Shown in pieces: positions 26,208 through 36,700 of a DNA stretch of 64,000 bases. The notes under the pieces were generated by a model. That model searched no databases and was not told the DNA's origin. It was given only the letters and a program-made list of their open reading frames with translations. Position numbers and translations under genes: made by a program. Position 1 is the first letter of the stretch, and every line of letters begins with the position of its first letter. Source of the stretch: CAVIQK01 sp964613035 (lineage in GTDB: Bacteria > Bacillota > Clostridia > Christensenellales > DTU072); assembly GCA_964613035.1 (NCBI GenBank), contig CAZTFQ010000001.1, positions 1 through 64,000 of the forward strand. The letters are read 5' to 3'.

Positions 26208-27347
26208 TCATTGCACGTCGATATCGACGTTAACGGAGACGGAGTCGTAGTTAAGCTCCGTCTTTTCTTTTTTGTAGAGACGATACATCGCGCCCGAGAT
26301 ATCGTAGGCGTCTATGCCTAGCTCGAGACACTTCCGATAACAAGCCATAACGTTGTTCTTTATCTGAGCTTCCGCGATTTTTTTCTCTTCTTCCGTTATC
26401 GTTATGACGAATTTTTCGTTGAGACCGGCAGGAGATTCCACTTCTTTTAATATGGTGCTTATAGAGATATCGTAGACGACGGATGACTCGTCGCGATTAT
26501 AGACGACGGAAGTGTCGCTCTTGACGATGTACAGGTCGATAAGTCTTCCTTCTTCCCCGATGAATTCTATCGAGCCGTGGTCCACTTCGTCCAGCGCGAA
26601 GTTAAGCCCGGAGGTTTCGTTTTCTTCCAGTATCCCCAGCATCGAGTCGCCCGAAAATACCGCTGTCCGAGTCATCGAAAAGTAATATTCGGTCTCGCCC
26701 TCTCCGCCGGAAGACGGCGAGGCGTTTTCGTCTGTCGCGGTTTCTTCGGCGCCCTTTTCCATAGGAAGCTTTTCTATCAAGGTGAGATAATTGGACGGAT
26801 TGCGCTTTTTCCTCTCCGTGGCGAATTTTTTTACGGTCATCACCGCCACGTCGTCGTAGTCCGCGTGAGTATCCAGAGTGCGCTGGGCATAAAAGGACGA
26901 CATCTGATCGAATGCGACGGCTGAGCTCAATATGTCTTTTGCACTGCCCGACGCGCCTGCGAGGAGAGCGTTTTCCGATAAATACGCGTTGCGCACGAGA
27001 TAATCGAGAGCGGAGAAGGCGTTGTCTTTTAGCAGTTCCTCTCCGAGGACGAGAAAATTGCAATGAGCGAGAGACAGTTGCATGGAGGTGTATTCCGCTA
27101 TCTGTGCCAGCGCCGCCGCGACGGTGCGACTTCTTGCGGATATCATTTTGGATCCGCTCTCGTTGGTCTCCGACGCGGTGGTCATCAATATCTGAGCGGA
27201 TATCTCTAGGTCTCCTTCGACGGAATCTATCCCCATCCCGACGACTATCGCACGATTGTTGATGGGAGCCACGTCGATGGTGGATCCCATAAAGAACGCT
27301 ATCACGAACGCTCCCAGTATCGCCAGCCACTTATAGTTGCGTTTCAT
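26208..27347 (-). CDS. gerAC: Ger(x)C-type spore germination protein lacking a lipobox Cys
   Basis: This 379-residue protein is the C subunit of a GerA-type germinant receptor. NNRAIVVGMGID, SLAHCNFLVLGEEL and the C-terminal GIDAYDISGAMYRLYKKE fit the family. Known C subunits are lipoproteins acylated at a Cys after the signal peptide. Here the N-terminus (KRNYKWLAILGAFVIAFF, then MGSTIDVAPIN) has no Cys, so it is likely held by an uncleaved membrane segment instead. Its start overlaps the gerB-type stop by 4 bases, and it ends the operon back to back with GH29. Confidence 0.88.
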   Translation of the reverse strand: MKRNYKWLAILGAFVIAFFMGSTIDVAPINNRAIVVGMGIDSVEGDLEISAQILMTTASETNESGSKMISARSRTVAAALAQIAEYTSMQLSLAHCNFLVLGEELLKDNAFSALDYLVRNAYLSENALLAGASGSAKDILSSAVAFDQMSSFYAQRTLDTHADYDDVAVMTVKKFATERKKRNPSNYLTLIEKLPMEKGAEETATDENASPSSGGEGETEYYFSMTRTAVFSGDSMLGILEENETSGLNFALDEVDHGSIEFIGEEGRLIDLYIVKSDTSVVYNRDESSVVYDISISTILKEVESPAGLNEKFVITITEEEKKIAEAQIKNNVMACYRKCLELGIDAYDISGAMYRLYKKEKTELNYDSVSVNVDIDVQ

Positions 27348-28435
27348 CGTTTTTTCTCCGCGGAAAAGGTTTCTTTGTTACAGCGCGCCAGAAGTATCAG
27401 CATTATTACGCTGACCGCTATATCCGTGCCGAAGAGGATATATCTTAACGGACTTAAAGCCATCTCCATACTGCCCGCGGTCTCTTTGACGACGGTCTGA
27501 GACAGAATGACGGCGATAAGGACGATTATGCCGACAGACAATCGCGAGCCGGGAATTATTTCCGACAACGCTCTCCCTCCCGCATAGGCGTTGAGCGCGA
27601 GATATAGAAGAGAAAATATCAGCCACATGACTATCGTGGGCCATTCCAGAGAGCCCACCTGCGTCGTCACCACGTTGAATGCCGCAAGCCTCGCGAAAAC
27701 GTGATCGATTATAGGCGCGGCTTCGCCGTAGTTGGCGAAAAAGACGAAATATATCGCTTCCAGCGCAATAAAACATAGCACGCACGCTACCGCTACGTAA
27801 GGAAATCGTTTTTTCTTTTTGTCCGAGGGTTCGTCGGCTATCTCGACGAATAAAAAGGGCGTGAAGTCCAGCGACCAGAAAAGCAGGGAAGAAAAACATT
27901 CGGCGAATTTTTCGGGAGTTATCGTCCCCAGAGGCAGTACGTATTGCGGATTAAGCTCCGTTTTGCCGAAGACCAGTCCCAAAAATATGATGAGAGGAAA
28001 AAACGCCAGCCCCAGTTCCGACAGTCTGCCTATTCCTCGGAGTCCCTTGATCGCGACGTAGAAGACCGACAGATACAGGACGGTTTTTATGCCGAAGTGG
28101 TCCACGTTGTAGAAGAGGAAGTAGGTCACGTAATCGGCTACTTTTACCCCGTAGGCGAGCAGCCTTGCAATACAAGAAAAAACCAGCGGAAGAGTGACGA
28201 AGAATACGCGCTTTTTTCCGTAGGCTTCTTCCAATCTGCGCACGCCGCCTTCTTTTATGATCCTCAATATTATCAAGAGATGAAGAAACTCGAGCCCCAG
28301 TATCGTCGCCATTAAAAAAATCGAATCCGTCCCCGCCTCCCCGGCGATATAGGACGGCAGAGTGGAAATTTTGAATATAAGCGGCATAAAAAACACGAGG
28401 ACGGAAAATTGCCCGCGTCTGACGGAATCTTTCAT
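27344..28435 (-). CDS. gerAB: GerB-type spore germination permease
   Basis: This 363-residue protein with about ten membrane segments belongs to the endospore germination permease branch of the APC superfamily. FSVLVFFMPLIFKISTLPSY at the N-terminus matches the usual Q-hole beginning of GerAB, and FCSSLLFWSLDFTPFLF is in the expected mid-protein place. In the family the B subunit binds the germinant (amino acid or sugar) inside the receptor. It overlaps both neighbours by 4 bases, so A, B and C subunits are translationally coupled. The germinant cannot be told from sequence. Confidence 0.9.
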   Translation of the reverse strand: MKDSVRRGQFSVLVFFMPLIFKISTLPSYIAGEAGTDSIFLMATILGLEFLHLLIILRIIKEGGVRRLEEAYGKKRVFFVTLPLVFSCIARLLAYGVKVADYVTYFLFYNVDHFGIKTVLYLSVFYVAIKGLRGIGRLSELGLAFFPLIIFLGLVFGKTELNPQYVLPLGTITPEKFAECFSSLLFWSLDFTPFLFVEIADEPSDKKKKRFPYVAVACVLCFIALEAIYFVFFANYGEAAPIIDHVFARLAAFNVVTTQVGSLEWPTIVMWLIFSLLYLALNAYAGGRALSEIIPGSRLSVGIIVLIAVILSQTVVKETAGSMEMALSPLRYILFGTDIAVSVIMLILLARCNKETFSAEKKR

Positions 28436-29874
28436 TTTTGCCTCCTGCGGTCTATGGGCTTGAATATCCTCGGACGATATTTCATTCCGACGAGGCTTTT
28501 TTTGAAAAAGGCGTCTTCCATATCGTGATACACCATCGGCGCCACGGGCGCGAGATACGGCGTGCCGTAGACCTCTAGCGTGACCAGATACGCGGTGGTT
28601 GCCACTCCCGCCAGTACCAGCCCGAAGAGCCCCAGCGTGCCCGCCACTACCACGTAGAGTATTCTGAGAGTGGAAAAGGTCCCGACTTCGTCGGGAATAG
28701 CGTATAGCCCTATCGCGGACAATGCCGTGACCAGCACGGCGACCGAGGACAATATGCCCGCTTTCACGGCGGTTTCGCCCAGTATTATCGCCCCTACGAC
28801 GGACATTGCCATGCCGACGTATCGGGGCATACGGACGCTGGCTTCGTTAAGAATTTCGAATAGCACCAGCGCGATTAGCATCTCTACGACCGGAGTGAAA
28901 GGGATTCCTTTAGCGGAATTGAGAATGGTGGTGAGAAGCTTGAGCGGTATCATCTGAAACTGATATTCTTCCAGAGCGACCAGAGTCGCCGGCAAAAACA
29001 ATGCGAAAAACAGCGCCAGAAGCCTTGCCGTGCGTAAAAAGGTTGCTCTTATCGGACGCTTGTAATAATCGTCTTCCGCCAGGAAGTCTTCCATCATCAC
29101 GAAAGGCAGCGTCAGTACGATGGGCGAGCCGTCAACCACTATTCCCACTCGCCCCTCGAGCAGCTTGGACGCGACGACGTCGGGCTTTTCGGAAGCTCCG
29201 GTCTGTTTGAAAAGAGAATAAGGGCGCGCTTCCAAGAATCTCGCGATATAGGAGCTGTCCACTATGCCGTCTATGTCTATTGCTTTGATTTTTTCGACGA
29301 TATCTTTCACGAGCCCCTTCCGAGAGATGCCTTGTACGTAGACTACGCTCACGGAAGTCAGGCTTCTTCTTCCTACGGTCATCGTTTTGACGACCAGATC
29401 GGGAGTGGCGAGAGCTCTCCTAAGAAGTAGAAGATTAGTTCGAGAGTTTTCGTTAAATCCTTCTCTGGGTCCCTTGATTACCGCCGAGGTCGGAGGCTCG
29501 CTGACGGCTCTCTCGGGCGTTTTTCTCGTGGAAAAGAGATATATTTCCTCTCCGATATCGAAAGCGATCGCGGTAGATCCCGTCGCTATGCGCTCGGCGA
29601 TTTTTTTGACGGATTTTTCTTTTTCGGGAGGTAGGGACGCCGTGACCGTGGAGAGCAGGGAAGTCTCGTCGAAGGTGAAGTCTCTCGCGTTCACCAGAGG
29701 CTCGATGAGGTGTTTTTCCAGCTCGACTCTATCGATGAATCCGTCGATAAAAATCGCACACGCCTTGACTCCTCCTACGTAAAAGACGTGGAATATTAGA
29801 TCCTCGGACGAGTGGAAAGATTTTTTTAGTCGATTTTTAAGTTCGTCAACTTTCATATGGCGCATTATGGACAT
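28432..29874 (-). CDS. gerAA: GerA-type spore germination protein (A subunit)
   Basis: This 480-residue protein has the family's cytoplasmic N-terminal domain (VFYVGGVKACAIFIDGFID, then TRTNLLLLRRAL-type segment NSRTNLLLLRRAL) and a C-terminal part with about five membrane segments. VDGSPIVLTLPFVMMEDF and the EVLIALVLFEILNEA-like helix EMLIALVLFEILNEASVRMP are strongly conserved in GerAA/SpoVAF. GerAA oligomers form an ion channel that opens on germinant binding. ATG at 29874 is used here; in-frame ATGs at 29865 and 29856 are alternatives. No ribosome site or convincing forespore (sigma-G) promoter was found upstream. It is the first gene of gerA-B-C and lies divergent to the 30,011 lipoprotein gene. 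Confidence 0.92.
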   Translation of the reverse strand: MSIMRHMKVDELKNRLKKSFHSSEDLIFHVFYVGGVKACAIFIDGFIDRVELEKHLIEPLVNARDFTFDETSLLSTVTASLPPEKEKSVKKIAERIATGSTAIAFDIGEEIYLFSTRKTPERAVSEPPTSAVIKGPREGFNENSRTNLLLLRRALATPDLVVKTMTVGRRSLTSVSVVYVQGISRKGLVKDIVEKIKAIDIDGIVDSSYIARFLEARPYSLFKQTGASEKPDVVASKLLEGRVGIVVDGSPIVLTLPFVMMEDFLAEDDYYKRPIRATFLRTARLLALFFALFLPATLVALEEYQFQMIPLKLLTTILNSAKGIPFTPVVEMLIALVLFEILNEASVRMPRYVGMAMSVVGAIILGETAVKAGILSSVAVLVTALSAIGLYAIPDEVGTFSTLRILYVVVAGTLGLFGLVLAGVATTAYLVTLEVYGTPYLAPVAPMVYHDMEDAFFKKSLVGMKYRPRIFKPIDRRRQK

Positions 29875-29939
29875 ATTATGAGATTTTATACCGAAACTTC
29901 TCGAAAATCGCTCTTAAAACGACGGTAAAATTTAGCGTG

Positions 29940-29968
29940 TTGACAAGCCGCGCATACGGGCGTATAAT
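29940..29968 (+). promoter_or_regulatory. Perfect-consensus sigma-A promoter
   Basis: TTGACA (29940-29945), exactly 17 bases, TATAAT (29963-29968). The start is expected near 29975, with a 35-base leader carrying TTGGAGG 7 bases before the ATG at 30011. High expression of the downstream lipoprotein is expected. Confidence 0.92.
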
Positions 29969-30010
29969 GTATGTGCTAATGTGCGCAAATAATTACTTGG
30001 AGGTAATTCA

Positions 30011-33000
30011 ATGAAAAAACACATCAACTGGAAAGCTCTGCTTATCCTCGTGCTGGTCGTGTGCTTCGCCTTTGCGATGGTTGCTTGTAACGATAACAAG
30101 AAGCCTAGCAAACCCAACGGCGGTAACAACGGCGGTAACAACGGCGACGATAGCGGAGACAGCGCGGGCGACGCGGCGATAGCGGCTATCAACGCTCTCG
30201 TGGCGGCTCTCGACAAGACTCTGCCCGAGAATGCGAGCGAGGCTACCGACATAATTTCCGCCACGCTTAGCATCGGCGCGGAATTCGACGGATTCACCGT
30301 GAAAAAAGAAGCCCTCGATATGAACGAAGATAGCTTGCTGGACGGAGTTAAGGCTCTCGTAGACCTGGCAGCCAACTTCGACAAAAACAATGCGGATAAG
30401 AACGCTGCCAAAATTTCCGTCAAATACAGAGAAGACAAAACCGTCGATACGGAAGACCTGGTATCCCTTTACACCAAGGGGTCCACGGCGTATTTCAAAT
30501 ATAAAGGCGACGCCAACTATTACGTCGTCAACGTGGGAGACAACGGTTCTTCCTACAACAACGTCGATTACGTCAAGTATCTTCAGTCGCTTCCTTCTAT
30601 GATCGGCAAGCTTCTCGGCGAGACCGATATCGTAGAACTTATCAACGGATTGATGGATACGATAGAAGCTGCAAAGGGACTCGTCGGAGGAATTCTCGAT
30701 TCCAAGGTTACCGACGACGCCATTACGCTTAAGCTGAAAGTCGAAGGACTCGCGGGTCTTGCCGACACGCTTAACAGCATCGTAGGCAGCGTGCTCGACG
30801 AGCTGGATCCTTCCGGCAACGTCAAGGACATCGTCCTTAACAAGGCTCTCGGCGTAATTTTGGGCGCCGGACTTACCGACATCAGCGCCGCGGTCGATTA
30901 CGAAGGCGACCAATTGGCAGAATTTAAGAAAAAACTGTCCCAGATAGAAATAGTCGTCGACAAAACTTCCGACGGCGCTATCGGCGGACTCAATATCAAC
31001 GTCGCGGCAGGAGAAGACAACGAGTACTGGTCGGGCGGAATCAAAATCAACGTAGGCAATCTTTCTATAAAACTCGAAGAAAACTCCGTCGTAGCGGACG
31101 AAGTGGCTAAGTTTGAAAACAGCGCCGAGACTCCCGCGGTGGTACTTAACGTAAAAGCGGAACTCCCCGAGGATTCAGGCTTTTCCATGGAAGCGGGACT
31201 CGCTATCTCTCCCTCGGTCATCGACGACGAAATGCTCGTCCAGCTCAGCACGGTGTCTTTGACGACCGCCGACGGCTCCAGCGTCTTCGATAAAGACGAC
31301 CTCTGCGCGGTGTACGGCGTGTGCAACGGTCAGAGCGGTATCTACGTAGATCTGGCGGCTCTTTATAAAGTAGCCGGAGAATATGTCTACGGAATGGATA
31401 CTCAATATTTCTATCCCATCGAGATAGGCTCTTTCCTCACGGATCTGTATAGCAAAAAATACGTCCTCGTCGACTACGCGGGCGGCGGATCTCACGGCGT
31501 ATACGATTATTGCTGGTTTGAGGACGGTAACGATTCTTACGACCTCAACGACCTCGAGCGTAATATCTTAGCCGACTCGGAATTGATGTCAAGAATAAGA
31601 GCCGCATACGGCATTACGGACGAAAGCACCGAGTTTGAATTCTTCATCGGCAGCTACTGGCAAGGCGCATATGAAGGCGGCATTAAATCCGTCTCCGTCC
31701 TTCCCGCTTCCGAAGTGTCCGCCGTCAACGTCACGATCAATTCCGACGGCGACAAGAGCTCCTCTATCAAGATGGTGTCGGGATCCGATCTGGGTTCCGC
31801 TTTGAAACTCGTCGATTACGATATCAAGGGATTGGAATACGAAACTTTCGCCGGTTGGATAATCGTGGACGCCGACGGTAAAGTTACTTCCGTGGACAAC
31901 GATTATATTCTGCAAGACGGCGACGTCATTACCGCGCAGTTTAAGAATTACACTAAGACGGTCGACAACAAAGACGTCATGAAAGCAAGCGTTTACGTGT
32001 TGATCGACAACAACGGTTCTCTCGAATACAGCCTCGACAAGACGATCTACTTCGTCAAATACAACAAGAAAGGCAGCAATGTCCAACCTGCCAACGTCTA
32101 CGACTTCGATACCGACACCGAGACCTCTCAGGTCGTTAAGGACGCGGTTCTCGCCATAAATCCCGCCTCTCCCGTCAAGGGACTTAAATTCTCGGGCTGG
32201 TACGGCGGTACGGACAACACGAGCCTTGCGGCTATAGAGTCACTGGAAGATAAGAAAACGTACGCTTCCGACGTCTATTTCTACGCGGTCTACGCGCTCG
32301 ACGATTCCGTCAAGAGCGACACCAATGAACTGGTCGGAGAGGGATACGAATTCTACGAGAAGAGATTCTCCACCGTTGCCGCAATCGGCGGAAAGGACGA
32401 CAAGCAGTCTCCTATGTACGCATTCACAGGAGAAGAAACCGACGTTATGTCGATGATACTCGGCAATATCGATACCGCCCTCAAGATCGTCGGAGACAAA
32501 GCTGTCGACACCGATACTCTCGTTAAGATTCTCGGCGGAGTCAAGGACCTCGGAATCACCGAAGCCGACCTTAAGGGGAATATGGACGGTGCGAAAGAAA
32601 AAGTCGCCTCTTGGCTTCTTTACTTCCTCTCCAGAGCCGACCAAGAAAGCGCCGACAGAATCTACAACTATAAGTCTTATTCTACGTCCGTGAGCTATGA
32701 CGAGGCTTCCGCCGCCGCTTACGCCACTGTCGAGGATTACAAGGCGCAACTCTCTAAGATGGTCGATTATATCACGTATCTCCGTTTCGTCGGAATTTAC
32801 GGCAATCTGACCGCAGAGAGCGCAGAATCCCTCGGACTGGCTATGGACGCGACTTCCGCCGATTATTCGGGTGCCGCCGACAAGGCAGCCAAGTATCTCG
32901 AGATGGAAAACGCCGCTCAGGTTAAGCTGATGAACGAAAACGATTCCGCTCACGATTTGGCTTTCTACAACGAGCAGATACTCGGTTATATCAAAGGTTA

Positions 33001-33457
33001 TCTCGGAGAGTCTTCCGTCGGTAGCGCGACGACCCTTAAAGAATTCCTTTTCGACGGAAATATGTCCTTAAGCATCGGCTTCGACAACGCGCTCGTCCTT
33101 ACCCTCTCTCGCGGAGGAGAACAACTTGTCAAGCTGACCGTTACCGCGGGCATCGTCAAGATAGAAGAAGTGACAAAAGTGGATATTAACAGATTCTCCG
33201 ATCCTATTGATTTCCGTAGCTGGGAAATGAGTCTCATAGACCTCAAAACAGCCGACGGTCAGTCGGTCGACACTTCCGACTGGAGTAACGATAAGATTTT
33301 ACGCTTCTCCACCCTGTCGATAGTGGACGGCGAAAATCACAAGATAACCTTCGAGGGCGTCGAGTACAGTTACAATCCCGACAACACTCAATTCATGGCT
33401 AAGGTTGTCTACGAGCTTATGATGCTTAATCTTAAGCTTTCCGGTCAGCAACAATAA
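30011..33457 (+). CDS. Large surface lipoprotein with InlB-type repeats
   Basis: This 1,148-residue protein has a lipoprotein signal peptide ending in AMVAC (Cys26), then a Gly/Asn-rich linker (about 30-55) that would lift it off the membrane. The first 450 residues are long beta-rich stretches of the LolA/LppX-like kind (AYFKYKGDANYYVVNVG). Around residues 560-780 are two segments with FAGWIIVD and FSGWYGG, which match the Listeria-Bacteroides (InlB B-type) beta-grasp repeat. The remainder is mixed helical and beta, and not recognised. It is transcribed alone, between a perfect promoter and a strong terminator. Its N-terminal style resembles the two giant lipoproteins next door, so it is probably a distant relative. 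Role unknown. Confidence 0.75.
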   Translation: MKKHINWKALLILVLVVCFAFAMVACNDNKKPSKPNGGNNGGNNGDDSGDSAGDAAIAAINALVAALDKTLPENASEATDIISATLSIGAEFDGFTVKKEALDMNEDSLLDGVKALVDLAANFDKNNADKNAAKISVKYREDKTVDTEDLVSLYTKGSTAYFKYKGDANYYVVNVGDNGSSYNNVDYVKYLQSLPSMIGKLLGETDIVELINGLMDTIEAAKGLVGGILDSKVTDDAITLKLKVEGLAGLADTLNSIVGSVLDELDPSGNVKDIVLNKALGVILGAGLTDISAAVDYEGDQLAEFKKKLSQIEIVVDKTSDGAIGGLNINVAAGEDNEYWSGGIKINVGNLSIKLEENSVVADEVAKFENSAETPAVVLNVKAELPEDSGFSMEAGLAISPSVIDDEMLVQLSTVSLTTADGSSVFDKDDLCAVYGVCNGQSGIYVDLAALYKVAGEYVYGMDTQYFYPIEIGSFLTDLYSKKYVLVDYAGGGSHGVYDYCWFEDGNDSYDLNDLERNILADSELMSRIRAAYGITDESTEFEFFIGSYWQGAYEGGIKSVSVLPASEVSAVNVTINSDGDKSSSIKMVSGSDLGSALKLVDYDIKGLEYETFAGWIIVDADGKVTSVDNDYILQDGDVITAQFKNYTKTVDNKDVMKASVYVLIDNNGSLEYSLDKTIYFVKYNKKGSNVQPANVYDFDTDTETSQVVKDAVLAINPASPVKGLKFSGWYGGTDNTSLAAIESLEDKKTYASDVYFYAVYALDDSVKSDTNELVGEGYEFYEKRFSTVAAIGGKDDKQSPMYAFTGEETDVMSMILGNIDTALKIVGDKAVDTDTLVKILGGVKDLGITEADLKGNMDGAKEKVASWLLYFLSRADQESADRIYNYKSYSTSVSYDEASAAAYATVEDYKAQLSKMVDYITYLRFVGIYGNLTAESAESLGLAMDATSADYSGAADKAAKYLEMENAAQVKLMNENDSAHDLAFYNEQILGYIKGYLGESSVGSATTLKEFLFDGNMSLSIGFDNALVLTLSRGGEQLVKLTVTAGIVKIEEVTKVDINRFSDPIDFRSWEMSLIDLKTADGQSVDTSDWSNDKILRFSTLSIVDGENHKITFEGVEYSYNPDNTQFMAKVVYELMMLNLKLSGQQQ

Positions 33458-33474
33458 GAATATTTCGACAATCG

Positions 33475-33505
33475 AGCGTCCGACTTATGTCGGGCGCTTT
33501 TTTTT
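33475..33505 (+). terminator. Rho-independent terminator after the 1,148-residue lipoprotein gene
   Basis: A 10-bp stem AGCGTCCGAC (33475-33484) and GTCGGGCGCT (33489-33498), one T-G wobble, loop TTAT, followed by eight T residues. It separates the lipoprotein gene from the 27-kb operon. The stretch from 33506 to the next promoter shows no gene or clear structure. Confidence 0.92.
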
Positions 33506-33612
33506 ATAAAACACATCGGTTTTCCTCGGGAAATTTGTTTTCTTGATTATGATATGTCGGATAAATCCGCCGAGAACGTTGTGAAAACGCCGTGATATAT
33601 TGATAATCGCGC

Positions 33613-33641
33613 TTGACACCTGCGCCCGATAATTTTATAAT
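33613..33641 (+). promoter_or_regulatory. Perfect-consensus promoter of the 27-kb surface operon
   Basis: TTGACA (33613-33618), 17 bases, TATAAT (33636-33641). The start is predicted near 33648. No other promoter or terminator stands out before 60,885, so this is the candidate promoter for six genes. Confidence 0.9.
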
Positions 33642-33666
33642 AAATCTGTATATTTATAATTATATA

Positions 33667-33694
33667 TGCGGACGCGCGTTCGGGCATATCCGCA
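33667..33694 (+). promoter_or_regulatory. Leader hairpin upstream of the giant lipoprotein gene
   Basis: TGCGGA (33667-33672) pairs with TCCGCA (33689-33694), with partly complementary A/T flanks, in the roughly 65-base leader. It precedes a weak GAGG ribosome site. It may stabilise the long mRNA; no known riboswitch class is recognised. Confidence 0.4.
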
Positions 33695-33712
33695 CATATA
33701 CGTGTGAGGCAC

Positions 33713-36700
33713 ATGGTTAAGAAAAGAGCGTTGATAATATTGGTCGTTATCGTGATGGTCGCGCTGGTCGCGGCTCTCGTCGCGTGCTCTCCCGCCACGG
33801 ACGACGACAAATATCCTTTTGAAAACGTCGACGACCAAGCCAACAGAGACAACGTCGATAATATTACGAAAGAAGAAGCCGTCTCGATGACGACCGATTC
33901 TATCAACAATCTCAAAGAGTACGTCAAGACCACCGTCATATCCGACGTCGGATATTACATGGAAGCCGACTTCAGAATCAATACCGAGAACGGCAAAAAT
34001 TTCTATTTTAAGCTCCGTGCCAATCTGTATTCCTATCCCTACGAGGATAAAGAAGAAGGTTCCGCCGAATACGTCGCCGCTCTCAACAGACACAACGAGG
34101 TCTGTAAGAAGAGCGATCTCCTCATCGAGTGGTACGACGGACAGGAAAACGAACTTCTTATCGGGTTCTACTACGACGGCGTCAATTCTTCCGTTACGGA
34201 CCCCGGGAATAAACTCTATCTCAACGTTCAGGGCAATAAAAGATATTACGACAATTTCGGCGACACGGTCGTTTTCAGACAGATTATACGATTGATAACG
34301 CAGTTCGATTTGGACGCGATACTCGCCGCCAACGAGTCCGACATCGACGATACGATAGACATCCTAGGGTCGTATCTCGACCAGATAATTACGACTAATT
34401 ACAAAGTGACCAAAAACAACGACGAGACGTCGGTGTATTACGATTCCGTCAATCTCAACGTCGTGGTCGGCAATATCAACTCCGTCGTAAGGTCCGTTTT
34501 TTCTCCCTTCGAAGATAAAATCGACCCTCTGACGGACGAGTACCTCAGATTCAAGTTTTCGGCTCTCGCCGGAGCGGAAATAAGGACGCTGGTCTCCGAT
34601 ATGCGCTTTTTGTCGTCGCCCGACTCCGCCGGTGCGAAAAACGTTCTGACGGGATTCGAGGGAGACTTCTCCGGTACCGCCAACAGCAACGACGAGACGG
34701 TCCCCTTCCGCGCGGAAGTCAATCTCGGATACAGCACCAGAGTCTCCGACGACATAGCTTTTTCCAAGGACGGTTATACGCTGTTCGAACACGGCGAGTA
34801 CGAGCTGGAAGGAGACCTCTATATCCCCATACTCGGCTCTAGCGGCAATTCGACTCTCGACCTCCGCATTCTCACCAGCCTCAACGAGTACGACAATCTG
34901 ACCAACCGCATCGACGCGCGCTTCTACGACAGAGCAACGGAAGAAGAGATGCTGATGGCTTTTTACGAAAACGAGCTCCTCTACATCAATACTCAGGGAT
35001 TTTCCGACAGATACGGCGGTTTCATATCCATAAGCGACGTAGGTTTCCCGACGGTCTATATCCCCGATATCGATATGGCGGAATTGATGAAATGGTTCTA
35101 CGATACCGTCAACAACGGCGTCGTCTCCATAGTGGACGCTCTTCTCGACCCCGAGACGTATAAAAACGACGCTCCCGACGAGGGCTTGATTAAAGCCGTA
35201 ATGCGTAAGGTCGTGTCGGATACGGAAGAGGGCACCATAACCGTTACGGTCGATCACGAGTTGTTGAAAGACGTTCTTAAATATACTCAGGAAGTCGATC
35301 CCGACGCGGAGATACCTTCCGATAAAAACGGCAATCCCGTATATTCTCTCGACTCCGAGGGACGTCCTCTGTACACGACTGCGGGGCTGGTGTATATGCT
35401 GGAGAGCTTCATCGGATACGACTTGGACGAAATAGCTTCCATGCTAGGCATACAAAGTGCGGAAAAACTTCTGGAATACACTTGGTTCGAGATAACGTAC
35501 GACGTCGATTCGGGCGTAATTACTCTGGAAATGTACAGCAGCGTACGCAAAACTCGCGCGCTTGTATTCAGAATGAATCTGTGGTGCATAACATTCGCCG
35601 AGAAAGTAACTTTCCCCGAAGACCACGACGGTCTGGACGGATATACGGAACTCAAGAGCGTGAAAACTCTCTCAGGAAAAATCCGCGGCGAGATTAAGTT
35701 CAATTCTTCCGACAGAGTCGACTTGTCGGCGCTTTTGGGTACTTTGATAGGAGACAGACACGGTCTTAACACCGTTTATCTCACTCGTCCCACGTCGGCA
35801 ATCGACTTCAATCTCATTATGGATCAGTACATCCGGTACTCAGAGGACGACGAAAATCTCAACGAGATTATCTCTTCCATAACCAACGAGGGCGTGCAAG
35901 TCGATTATGCGGATATCGCCAACGAGACCAGAGGCAGAATAGCATTCTATTTCACGCTTACCGTCAAGGGCGCGGATAACGAAGATCTCGTCGCCAAGCT
36001 GTACGCGTACAACGTCTCTTTCAACACAGAGACGTATAAGAAAATAGAACAAGGCGAGACGTTGGAAGGATACGGTTACGTCTACGTCGATTTGACCGGC
36101 GGAAAAACTCCCGCTCTCAACAATATTCCTCTCGTAAAAATCAGAGAAGACGTCTTCTTGGAGTCGCTGTCCGTGTATCTGGGTGCCAACGAGGCGATAG
36201 AAAACGCTTCCACCCTCTCGATAGCTTCTATCGTGGCGGCATTGCTGGAAGATTCCACCACAAGCATTACGGATACTTATCTCGGCATAACGACATCCAA
36301 CAGCACCGTCAGAAAACTTTTCGGCGTGGACGATCTGGTCGCACACTTCAAGCTCAATATCGGACTTAAAGCGCAGGTCACGGGACAATACAATCTTTAC
36401 TCGGTGACGGACGAATATTATTCTTATGCGGTCGGTCAGCTGGAAGATATGACGGTAGAATCCATATACGACGCCGGCAACCCGATTCATTCGGGCGTGT
36501 ACGTTACGTTTAAGAGAGAAAAAGACGGGGTCGAAAAGAACCTCTTGATGAAATTCGTCTACTATAGACGCGTAGAACCCGTCAGAGGCGATTACGATAC
36601 GGACGAAGAATACGAACGCGCGCTCGAGGACTACAGAGCGTATCTCGAGTCGGACAACAACATCGATTTGGTCGAAGGCAAGAGCGTATATCGTCCCGCT

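Noticed and set aside
29855..29930. Forespore sigma-G promoter for the gerA operon
   Set aside because: CATAAT and GTATA elements exist, but not at a workable spacing, so I do not list a promoter.
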